64,000 bases of DNA, taken from positions 248,001 to 312,000 of the forward strand of contig NZ_JACJST010000003.1 in the NCBI RefSeq assembly GCF_014698305.1, written 5' to 3'. This document shows, piece after piece, positions 53,601 through 60,697 of the stretch (position 1 is its first letter; each line of letters opens with the position of its first letter). This DNA comes from Anabaena lutea FACHB-196. Lineage in GTDB: Bacteria; Cyanobacteriota; Cyanobacteriia; Cyanobacteriales; Nostocaceae. The translations under genes and the position numbers were made by a program. Under the pieces are notes generated by a model, which saw only the letters and a list, made by a program, of their open reading frames with translations, made no database searches and was not told the origin of the DNA.

Positions 53601-53671
53601 CCAGGAAACCGCCCTGATATACCAATAATTGCTATTCCTTCCATTGATTCGTCAATATTTGTGTTACCCAT
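47672..53671 (-). CDS. Type I PKS module KS-AT-KR-ACP with C-terminal epimerization-like domain
   Basis: 1999 residues. KS (about 10-430) has C in TACSTS near 178 and H in EAHGTGTT near 315. AT (about 530-830) has GHSIGEY near 632 and HAFH near 730, which predicts malonyl-CoA. KR (about 1130-1380) has GGLGGIG near 1160 and Ser and Tyr in SSLSS...Y, but the usual Asn four residues after Tyr is His (YPAAH). ACP is near 1469 (GGDSLL). The rest (about 1510-1980) is an epimerization-type domain with altered motifs: HHLAIDVGSW instead of HHxxxDGxSW, and EGNGRD instead of EGHGRE. An E domain has no obvious chiral alpha-carbon to act on behind a malonyl-specific module. Two repeat-derived segments lie in the linkers (about 50880-50920 and 52318-52353). 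Confidence 0.9.
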   Translation of the reverse strand: MGNTNIDESMEGIAIIGISGRFPGANNIEEFWHNLQAGVESISRLTDEELLSAGVSPSCLDDSNYVKAGGVLEDIDLFDAAFFDLNPKEAEITDPQHRLFLECAWEALETAGYDSNRCESRIGVYAGASLNNYLSFDLNSDQFGSAQSYQKLIGNDKDFLSTRVSYKLNLTGPSLTVQTACSTSLVAISLACQSLINYQCDMALAGGVSIRVPHKTGYLYQPGGTLSPDGHCRAFDAQAQGITVGNGVGVVLLKRLEDAIADGDHIYAVVKGWAINNDGSMKVGYTAPSVDGQAEAIAEAIMLAGVKPETISYIEAHGTGTTLGDPIEIAALSKVFRSSTDKKGFCAIGSVKTNIGHLDAAAGVTGVIKTALALKHQQIPPSLNFTEPNPQIDFDNSPFYVNTKLTQWKPELSPRRAGVSSLGIGGTNAHVVLEEAPIIEQGCKGAGVQGKKHKLLVLSAKTESALDTATDNLAQHLKQHPELDLADVAYTLQVGRKEFNHRRVLVCEDIEDAINTLENRTSQRVFTADQESCDRPITFMFPGQGSQYVNMGKELYQTESIFRESVDRCCLILKPLLDLDLHTVIYPSEADTETAQEKLKQTSLTQPALFVIEYALARMWMSWGISPSAMIGHSIGEYVAACLAGVMSLKDALTLVAMRGRLMQQLPSGSMLSIPLPEAEVKPLLNENLSLAASNAPSSCVVSGTHAAIDELSEQLLAQGIECRRLHTSHAFHSQMMEPILQTFIAEVKKITLNSPQIPFISNLTGTWISAQEATDANYWASHLRQTVRFADGISVLLQEANRILLEVGAGRTLSTFVKQQAGITQQPILPSLPHPKEEPADVLFLLNTLGRLWSLGVSVNWSNFYASERRYRIPLPTYPFERQSYWIEPQRKSSHSPTTNQKKPNIGDWFYIPVWKQAIPLWGRFANAPQPEKCKKQVLLFADNCQVGTQIVKRLESEGNNVVTVWQGGQFNKLNDSEYTINSSQPDDYDSLIEELQFFGQIPDTILHLWSITPTEQTTSGIEYFENCQNAGFYSLLFLAQSLSKQNITQPVDILVVTNDIYDVTGLEKLTPEKATVLGMCKTIPQEYANISCRSIDIVIPAAGTVAENQLLNQLLEELNTREFESLIAYRGHHRWVQTYEPLQLDNDQPPKLRQQGVYLITGGLGGIGLEIAEYLSKTVHAKLILVISSNFPHQNEWEEWLENHDGQDKFSIKIRKLQELEQLGAEILTLSADVANAAQMQTVITQAINHFGQINGVIHAAGIKLFRTVQEITRSECEQQLKANGHGLLILETALQGIELDFCILVSSLSSVLGALGMAAYPAAHHFTDAFVYKHNQTGSTPWLSVNWDNWLTSQLVTELANKPEISTELFIKNQEGVEVFQRVLSLNKVNQIVVSTTDLQARIEQWIKPSEIINQPNLLTLHARPHLQNNYVAPRNEIEQTIANIWQEILGIEQVGIEDNFLELGGDSLLSIQITARANKAGLRFTNQHLFEYPTIAQLAEIAGRTQTVLSEQGIVEGELPLTPIQHWFFEQNLVDAHHWNQTVILEVQQFLDSELLQQAVQYLLIHHDALRLRFIKEASGWQQINASPDEVVPFKKIDLSGLSPQQQEQTFEASIQEIQNSLNLACGPLKRVAFFDFGTHQPSRILFAVHHLAIDVGSWRILLEDLETAYQQLSQGKVIKLQPKTTSFKQWAARLTEYAQSIELQREQVYWLAAERDWVTPLPVDYPEGANTVASAETISVTLSVEETQALQEEIAATYRVQTDDILLAALAKAFSTWTSKQSLLVDLEGNGRDVIFDDVDLSRTIGWFTNIAPMLLDIGESEETGKILKQVKEQLRSFPNQGLGYGVLRYLSGDEIITEKLRSLQPAEVLFLYLGNFEQTLPESSLLKAPKSSGLSRSSRAQRSHLIEINAFIVQNQLKIDWIYSTNVYRQETIARLAEDFKTALQALITNIQSSSSKNFTPSDFAEFKLSQWNQDDIDNILAAINQVINYQTL
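50880..50920. repeat. Repeat-derived segment translated in the PKS AT-KR linker
   Basis: GCGTTTGCGAAGCGTCCCC-type palindromic sequence encodes GRFANAPQ in the linker after AT. Similar words are common as dispersed repeats in cyanobacteria. Confidence 0.5.
52318..52353. repeat. CACCCCTG tandem repeat translated in the PKS KS-AT linker
   Basis: Successive CTGCACCC/TTGCACCC units encode EQGCKGAGVQGKKH between EEAPII and LLVLSAKT, where KS-AT linkers normally have a few variable residues. Confidence 0.7.
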
Positions 53672-53760
53672 TTTCTTTCGCTTGGGTTGAGTTTAAAATA
53701 TATTTTTTCTTTTTCACGCAGAGGCGCAGAGTCGCAGAGAGAAGGATGAGTTTTTGAGAA

Positions 53761-54627
53761 TTATTTTAAATAGCTCAGGAGAGAGTAAATTCTCCGATTT
53801 TTGTCAGTAAATGAGCGACGACCGTGGAGAAATCTAGAATTATCAATCATCACTAAATCACCTGCTTGCCAGGGTATTACTTCAGTTAAATTATTCATTA
53901 CTTGTTGAATTTGGTTGATTACTGTGGATGGAATAGCTGAACCATCGGCAAAAGTAACTACTCCTCTAGGATTTTTATATTCAGCAATTAAACTATTAGC
54001 AAATGCGTCTTGATTACCATATTTAGTCTTAACTACAGCCGAGCAAACATATTCTATAGAAATAGATTGATCTTCGTTGATATTGTAGGTTAATCCGGGA
54101 ATACCATTGAGGGTGCGTTTAACATCAGCTACAGTAGCACCAACTCCTAGAAAACGCTTCCAGTCAGCAGCAGGAAATTTTTGTAAGAATTTAATTTTTT
54201 TAGAAATAAATAATTGTCGCAATTCCTCACTCAATTCTTGCCATACTCTGATACCATCCCAATATAACGTTTCACCACCTTGGGCAGCTGGTACCCCACA
54301 ACAAAACCAGATTACGTCGGGACGAAATGGAGAGTTAGCATTCTCACAATGGGGGCTAACATAGTGCATTCCTGGGTCTACTAGAGTGACATATTTATTG
54401 CGTGGATCAACTATTGGTCTGTCTTTATCTAAGACAAATCTGGAACTGAATTTTTCGGCGAAATTCTTCATTTGTTGATAATCAACTCCAAAACCTCGGA
54501 ATAGTACAACACCAAAGGTTTTAAAACTCTCTAATGTGTCTGGAATGGGTAGTTGAGAAATTGATTGTTCTTTATTGTTGTGAATTAGTTTTGCACTACT
54601 ATTTGATAATGTATGAGTTTCCATCAT
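53761..54627 (-). CDS. Stand-alone TauD/SyrP-type Fe(II)/2-oxoglutarate dioxygenase (third hydroxylase)
   Basis: 288 residues. TauD-family fold with iron ligands H and E in PHCEN (about residue 106), distal H in RFLHGRR near the C-terminus, and Arg in NRRIYS for 2-oxoglutarate. It is shorter than, and clearly diverged from, the other two hydroxylases, and lacks their N-terminal linker. It sits between the FAAL-A(Ser) protein and the PKS. Its substrate may be the first Ser, the acyl chain, or, in trans, the Asp of the last Asp module, which has no hydroxylase of its own. The family is clear; the target is not. Confidence 0.87.
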   Translation of the reverse strand: MMETHTLSNSSAKLIHNNKEQSISQLPIPDTLESFKTFGVVLFRGFGVDYQQMKNFAEKFSSRFVLDKDRPIVDPRNKYVTLVDPGMHYVSPHCENANSPFRPDVIWFCCGVPAAQGGETLYWDGIRVWQELSEELRQLFISKKIKFLQKFPAADWKRFLGVGATVADVKRTLNGIPGLTYNINEDQSISIEYVCSAVVKTKYGNQDAFANSLIAEYKNPRGVVTFADGSAIPSTVINQIQQVMNNLTEVIPWQAGDLVMIDNSRFLHGRRSFTDKNRRIYSLLSYLK

Positions 54628-54698
54628 TATACTCAGAATCCCGAATTTAATTGATTGGTATTTTTTGACTTAACCAAAATCATAATTGGTTATTTATT

Positions 54699-57600
54699 CT
54701 AATTTCTACTGCGCTTCATCAATATTTTTTGCCTATTTACAGATTCTCGTTGCTTTTGAATGCGATTATTTAGAGATTCAAAAGGTGATATTTCTTTTGA
54801 TTTAAGATTTATATACTTAGCCAAAGATTTAATAGTTGGGTTCTGGAACATTTCTACAACTGAAATGTCACAGTGTAGAACTTCTCGTAATTTATGGTTA
54901 ACCTGAACCATTAATAACGAATTACCACCCAATTCAAAAAAGTTATCATTTATGCCTACTTTTTTGATGTACAATATCTCTAGCCAAATTTGAGCGATCG
55001 CTCTTTCAACTTCAGAATTTGGTGCCTCATAAGCCTCTTTTAAATCAGGGCGTTGAATGTCTGGCACAGGTAAGGCTCGACGATCTATTTTACCATTAGG
55101 TGAAAGTGGTAATGCGTTTAACTCCACAAAGGCAGAAGGAACCATGAAATCAGGGAGTTTATCTTTGAGATAATCGCGTAATTCCTGGGCAGAAAATGGC
55201 ATCTCTGGATGCGGAACTACATAAGCGACCAAGCGATGATTTTTGGGTATATCTTCTCTAGCTACTACTACGGTTTCTCTAACATTTGGGTGTTGTACTA
55301 ATACTGTTTCAATCTCTCCTAATTCAATACGGAAACCACGAATTTTCACTTGATGGTCAATTCTGCCTAAATATTCAATATTGCCATCAGAAAGATAGCG
55401 TGCTAAATCACCTGTTTTGTAAAGGCGTTTTTCAGAATCAAAAGGACTAGAAATAAACTTCTCTTTAGTCAATTCAGCCCTTTGCCAATAACCTCTTGCC
55501 AAACCCACACCACCAATATACAACTCACCAGCGATACCAATAGGAACAGGTTGCAATTGTGAATCTAATATGTATATTTGTGTATTAGCAATAGGACGAC
55601 CAATAGGAACAACATTTTCCTTATTGTGTGGTTGACATTTCCAGGAAGTTACATCAATTGCAGCTTCCGTTGGTCCATAGAGATTATGTAATTCTACATT
55701 ATTTAAACCTATAAATTTCAAACATTCAAAAAATCGTGTTTGTAGTTCCACAGGTAATGCTTCACCACTACAAATAACCCGTTTTAAACTGTGACAACTT
55801 TCCAGTCCTAGTGCTTCTAAAAACACTTGCAGCATAGATGGGACAAAATGCAATGTTGTAATTTGTTGTTGCTGAATACACTCAACTAAATAACTCGCAT
55901 CTTGATGACCACCTGGTTTAGCTACGACTAGAGTTGCACCAGTAAATAAAGGCCAGAAAAATTCCCAAACAGAGACATCAAAACTAAAAGGTGTTTTTTG
56001 TAAAACCTTATCGCTGGATGTCAATTTATAAGTATCTTGCATCCACAGTAAGCGGTTGCATAAACCTTGATGGGTGTTAATTGCTCCTTTGGGTTTTCCT
56101 GTTGAACCAGAAGTATAAATCACATAAGCAATATTTTCTAATTGTACATTACTATCTGGATTAACTTGACTGTAATTAGCAAACTCTACCCAATTTTTAT
56201 CTACATTTATAACTTGAGCTTGGTGTGGTGGTAGTTGTTCAACTAGATGGGTTTGTACTAGCAAAAATGATAATTGAGCATCTGTTAACATGAACGTTAA
56301 ACGCTCTTGAGGATAGCTAGGATCTAATGGTAAATAGCCGCCACCAGCTTTCATAATTGCTAATATTCCTATTACCATTTCTAAAGAGCGTTCCATACAG
56401 ATACCAACAAAAGTATCTGGTTTAACTCCTAAGTTTTGTAGGTAATGCGCTAGTTGATTGGCTTTTTTATTTAACTCCTGATAGGTAAGTTGTTGATTTT
56501 CAAATACTACTGCTACAGTATCCGGTGTCTTTTCTACTTGAGCTTCAAACAACTGATGAATACAAGCAAATTGCGGATAATCAACTTGAGTATTATTCCA
56601 ATCTACTAGCAATGTTTGACGTTCAGCAGATGTTAATATTGATAATTCATAAATACGCTGACTGGGATCACTAACTACACTCTCTAGCAATGATTGGAAA
56701 TGCCCCAACATTCTGCTAATAGTATCGGCATTAAATAAATCGGTGTTGTATTCCAGTGTTCCTGTTAATCCTGCCTCACTTTCAATCATTGATAGCAGTA
56801 CATCAAACTTGGCTGTTTCTGTCGCTATTTCTTCTGTTTTCCAAAGGCTTGCTGATGCTTGTTTTTGCAGAACAAACATCACCTGAAATAATGGATTATA
56901 ACTTAAATCTCGATTTGGCTGTAAGGTTTCTACTAACTTTTCAAAAGGTAAATCTTGATGTGTATAGCCATCAATTGCTATCTTTCTTACTCGTTCCAGT
57001 AATTCTTTAAAGGTGGGATTTCCATCTAAGCTGGTACGCAATACTAAAGTATTGACAAAACACCCGATTAATTTTTCTAATTCAGTTTGGTTACGGTTAG
57101 CAATTGGTGAGGCAACAATAATATTTTTTTGGCTGGTATAACGGTAAAGTAAGGTTTTAAATGCTGCCAACAAAGTCATGAATAAAGTTACATTTTCCTG
57201 CTGACTTAACTGTTTAATTGCTTCAGTTAAAGCCGGGGATAAGACAATTTTTTGCTGCGCTCCTTTAAAAGTTTGAATTGCAGGTCTAGGACGATCTGTA
57301 GGTAATTGCAATACAGGCAGATTTCCGCTTAACTGCTGCTGCCAATAACTTAAATGACTGTCTAATATTTCCCCTTGTAATAAGCTTCTTTGCCAATGTA
57401 CAAAATCGGCATACTGTACAGGAAGTTCTGCTAATGGTGACGGCTTCCCATGAGCAAAAGCTTGATAAATTGCTGATAGTTCTTGAACTAAAATATCAAT
57501 CGACCAACCATCAGCAATCAAGTGATGAACCGTTAAAATTAATATTGATTCTTTTGGCAAGTACAGCAGTTTTGCAGCTAATAAGGGAGGTTGTTCTAAT

Positions 57601-60005
57601 TCAAAAGAGACCTGAGCAGCTTGCAGTGATAATTTTTGCACTTCAGCCTGTTGTTGTTCTTCAGGTATATGGCGTAAATCAACTTCTGGTAAAGTTAATT
57701 TGACAACATCTGCAACTTTTTGGACTGGTTCACCATTTATTATTTCAAAGCTTGTCCGTAAAATGTCATGTCTTTGAATAATTTCATTAATACTCCTAAC
57801 TAACGCTGATACATCCAGAGTTCCTGGAATATGAACAGCCACGGAAATGTTATAAACTGGTGTACCTGGTTGCAGTTGATTGATAAACCATAACTGCTGT
57901 TGGGTAAAGCCTAGTGGATGTTGGTTAGTAGTTTGCTCTAATTTAGTAATAGGTAAATACTTACAAATAAGATTATTATTAATTTGGTCTGAAATTTGAT
58001 TTGCCAAATCTTCAATACTCGCACCTGCAAAGAAAGCCGCTACAGAAATAACTACTTCTAAATCAACCTCAATTTGGTTTTTGACACTAAATACCTTTAA
58101 GGAATCGAAACCAAAACCACTCAAAGGCTGTTGATAATTTAACTGGGAAGGTTTAACCCCCAAAATACTGCTAACTAGCTTTTGTAAATAAGATTTTAAT
58201 AACTGCTGTTGTTGTTCTGATGGAACCGCTAATAATTCTGCACGTGTCAAAACTTCTATTTCTGTATTCTGGTTAATTTCCAGAATGCTGCTACCAACAA
58301 CTTCTAATGTACCTTCTAAAAATCTGGCTTTTGTGGCTCGACGTTGAATTTTGCCACTGGAAGTTTTGGGAATAGTACCAGCTTTGATTAAAACAACTGC
58401 ATAAACTTGTATTTCATGTTCTTCTGTAATTAATTGACGAATAGCTGCGGTAACTTCTTCTATATTCGGTTTGGCACGAAATTCTAGTTCTTGTACTACT
58501 ACTAACCGTTCTTCTTTTTCTACTTCCACTGCAAAAGCCGCAACACTTCCCACACGCAATATTTTATGGCTGCGTTCTGCTGTGAGTTCGATATCTTGAG
58601 GGTAAAGATTGCGTCCTCTAATAATGATTAGATCTTTCGCTCGTCCAGTAACGAAGAGTTCACCATTATGCAGAAATCCTAAATCTCCAGTCCGCAAAAA
58701 TGGTCCTTCTCCCGTATCTTGCAAATATGCGTGGAATGTTTGCTCTGTTTCCTCTGGACGGTTCCAGTAACCATGACCAATACTCGGGCCTGATACCCAA
58801 ATTTCGCCAACTTCATCAGCAGCGCAACGGGTTAAGGTATCTGGGTTGGTAATAACGATCTGTTGTTGCGGTACAACTCGACCACAACTAACTATTTGCA
58901 TACCGTTCTCTGCGTTATCAGCAGCATCAATTACATGGTTGCATTCTAAAGCGGTTTTTTGTATTGTCTTAGTTCTGACTAACGCAGATTTAACACTACC
59001 AGAAACCATTAAGGTTGCTTCTGCCATGCCATAGCAAGGATAAAAGGCTTCTGGACGAAAACCGCACTCAGCAAAGGTTTCGGCAAATCTTTCTAAGGTT
59101 TCCTGGCGAATTGGTTCAGCACCGTTAAATGCTACACTCCAACTGCTTAAGTCTAGTGTTGACCGTTGTTCTGGGGTGATTTTTTCAATACATAGCTCAT
59201 AGGCAAAGTTGGGAGCGCCACTGGTTGTACCTCTGTAATCAGAAATCGCTTTTAACCACCGATAGGGACGTTGCAAAAAGGATGCAGGTGGCATCATGAT
59301 ACAAGAAAAACCACCATACAAAGGTTGTAGTATGCCGCCAATGAGTCCCATGTCATGATAGGCAGGTAGCCAAGTTACAAATTTACTACTGGAGGTATGT
59401 TCCATATATTGGCGTGTCACAGCAGCGTTGTGTAACAGGTTGCGGTGACTGAGCATTACACCTTTGGGTGTGCCAGTAGAACCAGATGTGTATTGTAAAA
59501 AAGCTAGAGTGTCTTGATTGATTAAAGGCTGTTGCCAAGCTGCTTCTATGCCTGGATTAAGGTTATCGGTGGTCAGCCAATGAATATTATTTGTATCAAA
59601 TTTATCGATAAGTAAAGTTTTTACTTGTGAGAATATACCTGATGTCGTCAGGATGACTGTGGCTTGTGCATCTTTTAAAATCGCTACAATTCTGGGTGTG
59701 TTGCGCTGGTTGCGTGGTGGATAAGCAGGAACTGCTACCACTCCAGCATACAGACAACCGAAAAAAGCAGCTAGATAATCTAAACCCGGTGGGTATAGCA
59801 GTAATGCTCTTTGTCCAGTTAAATTTAATCCTTGCAACTGACAAGCTATGGCTCTACTTTGACAATCCAATTCTCCATAAGTCCAGGACTTTGCTTGTGC
59901 TTCTCCATCTGGCAGAAACGTAAAAGCCTCAGTATTTAGTTGTTCTAAACACTTGTAACGCAGTAACTCTACAACGGTAGAAAAATCATTGACAGATTGA
60001 GTCAT
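54699..60005 (-). CDS. Loading NRPS: fatty acyl-AMP ligase-ACP-C-A(Ser)-T
   Basis: 1768 residues from ATG 60005; a GTG at 60029 is an alternative start and the numbering here counts from it. Residues 10-600 form a fatty acyl-AMP ligase (TSGSTGTPKG at 181-190, FAAL-type insertion, C-terminal lobe ending KIQRRATK). ACP is near 655 (GFDSLK). C has HHLIADG near 833. A (about 1180-1680, TSGSTGKPKG near 1313) gives DVWHISLIDK, the serine code. T is near 1700 (GGNSLL). A FAAL start means that the peptide is acylated: a free fatty acid is activated and passed to the ACP, then joined to Ser. This is the first gene of the cluster and faces the divergent siderophore receptor gene. The acyl length cannot be predicted. 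Confidence 0.93.
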   Translation of the reverse strand: MTQSVNDFSTVVELLRYKCLEQLNTEAFTFLPDGEAQAKSWTYGELDCQSRAIACQLQGLNLTGQRALLLYPPGLDYLAAFFGCLYAGVVAVPAYPPRNQRNTPRIVAILKDAQATVILTTSGIFSQVKTLLIDKFDTNNIHWLTTDNLNPGIEAAWQQPLINQDTLAFLQYTSGSTGTPKGVMLSHRNLLHNAAVTRQYMEHTSSSKFVTWLPAYHDMGLIGGILQPLYGGFSCIMMPPASFLQRPYRWLKAISDYRGTTSGAPNFAYELCIEKITPEQRSTLDLSSWSVAFNGAEPIRQETLERFAETFAECGFRPEAFYPCYGMAEATLMVSGSVKSALVRTKTIQKTALECNHVIDAADNAENGMQIVSCGRVVPQQQIVITNPDTLTRCAADEVGEIWVSGPSIGHGYWNRPEETEQTFHAYLQDTGEGPFLRTGDLGFLHNGELFVTGRAKDLIIIRGRNLYPQDIELTAERSHKILRVGSVAAFAVEVEKEERLVVVQELEFRAKPNIEEVTAAIRQLITEEHEIQVYAVVLIKAGTIPKTSSGKIQRRATKARFLEGTLEVVGSSILEINQNTEIEVLTRAELLAVPSEQQQQLLKSYLQKLVSSILGVKPSQLNYQQPLSGFGFDSLKVFSVKNQIEVDLEVVISVAAFFAGASIEDLANQISDQINNNLICKYLPITKLEQTTNQHPLGFTQQQLWFINQLQPGTPVYNISVAVHIPGTLDVSALVRSINEIIQRHDILRTSFEIINGEPVQKVADVVKLTLPEVDLRHIPEEQQQAEVQKLSLQAAQVSFELEQPPLLAAKLLYLPKESILILTVHHLIADGWSIDILVQELSAIYQAFAHGKPSPLAELPVQYADFVHWQRSLLQGEILDSHLSYWQQQLSGNLPVLQLPTDRPRPAIQTFKGAQQKIVLSPALTEAIKQLSQQENVTLFMTLLAAFKTLLYRYTSQKNIIVASPIANRNQTELEKLIGCFVNTLVLRTSLDGNPTFKELLERVRKIAIDGYTHQDLPFEKLVETLQPNRDLSYNPLFQVMFVLQKQASASLWKTEEIATETAKFDVLLSMIESEAGLTGTLEYNTDLFNADTISRMLGHFQSLLESVVSDPSQRIYELSILTSAERQTLLVDWNNTQVDYPQFACIHQLFEAQVEKTPDTVAVVFENQQLTYQELNKKANQLAHYLQNLGVKPDTFVGICMERSLEMVIGILAIMKAGGGYLPLDPSYPQERLTFMLTDAQLSFLLVQTHLVEQLPPHQAQVINVDKNWVEFANYSQVNPDSNVQLENIAYVIYTSGSTGKPKGAINTHQGLCNRLLWMQDTYKLTSSDKVLQKTPFSFDVSVWEFFWPLFTGATLVVAKPGGHQDASYLVECIQQQQITTLHFVPSMLQVFLEALGLESCHSLKRVICSGEALPVELQTRFFECLKFIGLNNVELHNLYGPTEAAIDVTSWKCQPHNKENVVPIGRPIANTQIYILDSQLQPVPIGIAGELYIGGVGLARGYWQRAELTKEKFISSPFDSEKRLYKTGDLARYLSDGNIEYLGRIDHQVKIRGFRIELGEIETVLVQHPNVRETVVVAREDIPKNHRLVAYVVPHPEMPFSAQELRDYLKDKLPDFMVPSAFVELNALPLSPNGKIDRRALPVPDIQRPDLKEAYEAPNSEVERAIAQIWLEILYIKKVGINDNFFELGGNSLLMVQVNHKLREVLHCDISVVEMFQNPTIKSLAKYINLKSKEISPFESLNNRIQKQRESVNRQKILMKRSRN

Positions 60006-60238
60006 TGTACTTTCACAGCCTTGATGCACACAAGAAAATTGAATTGAAGCCAGTTGAAAAACCTGATTCTAAGAGCGATCGCGCCAGTGCTGACTTGTGA
60101 GTTTGCAGTTATTAGCAGGGTCTCATTCGCCTCGAGTTAGTCTGTTGCTTGCAGTCAGCCAGTATTTATTGCTATTTATTTTCAATTACAGATCTCACCT
60201 TATAGCAATTAGCTAAAAATTACAACTAGAAACTAATC

Positions 60239-60257
60239 AATAACTCTTATCACTATT
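60239..60257. promoter_or_regulatory. Candidate Fur box
   Basis: AATAACTCTTATCACTATT matches the classical GATAATGATAATCATTATC at 12 of 19 positions by eye. AT-rich sequence can match by chance. Confidence 0.3.
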
Positions 60258-60485
60258 CCGGTCAAGTATAAGTTTTTTACACCCTCCCAAATTGCTTCTG
60301 TAGACAAATCATCAACTCTCATATCACAGTGCTATCACTTAAAAGCAACAGGTTTTTTGTCTACGCAATCGCATAAAAACCTTGTAAAATAAGGATTAAA
60401 ACACAATTTATCCATTTGTACTATTGCGTCCCCTTCAGTCAGCACAGCTATAGACGGTTGGAAAAAATACTTGCTTTATCAAAAG

Positions 60486-60504
60486 CTTTATGATAATACT
60501 TCTT
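60486..60504. promoter_or_regulatory. Candidate Fur box
   Basis: CTTTATGATAATACTTCTT contains one perfect GATAAT hexamer and matches the 19-bp consensus at 12 positions by eye. It lies about 190 bp before the receptor start. Confidence 0.3.
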
Positions 60505-60683
60505 AATAGCGACAGCTTTAACTGCAAATAGCTCGCAGCTACTAAGTGAGAAATCTTCTATACAAGAGAGAACTTACTATTAAGAAATTCTTGCGTCATA
60601 GATGAATGGCGTGAAAGTTTCTGCTGGATGTGGAAACGCACAACAACAAAACTTAGGGAAAACTCTGTTTACAGGTGTAGGGG

Positions 60684-60689
60684 AAGGAG
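60684..60689 (+). promoter_or_regulatory. Shine-Dalgarno AAGGAG setting the receptor start
   Basis: AAGGAG is 8 nt before ATG 60698, which gives a normal signal peptide. This favours 60698 over the first in-frame ATG at 60602. Confidence 0.8.
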
Positions 60690-60697
60690 CAACGGTA

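Larger units (their letters stand above)
60006..60697. promoter_or_regulatory. Divergent control region between NRPS cluster and TonB receptor
   Basis: About 690 bp, AT-rich, with no convincing gene. It should hold promoters for both the siderophore synthetase operon (leftward) and the receptor (rightward), so co-regulation by iron is expected. Two candidate Fur-box-like 19-mers are listed separately. Confidence 0.6.

Noticed and set aside
60602-60697. N-terminal extension of the TonB receptor from ATG 60602
   Set aside because: ATG 60698 has AAGGAG at 8 nt and directly gives a signal peptide; the extension has no such features.
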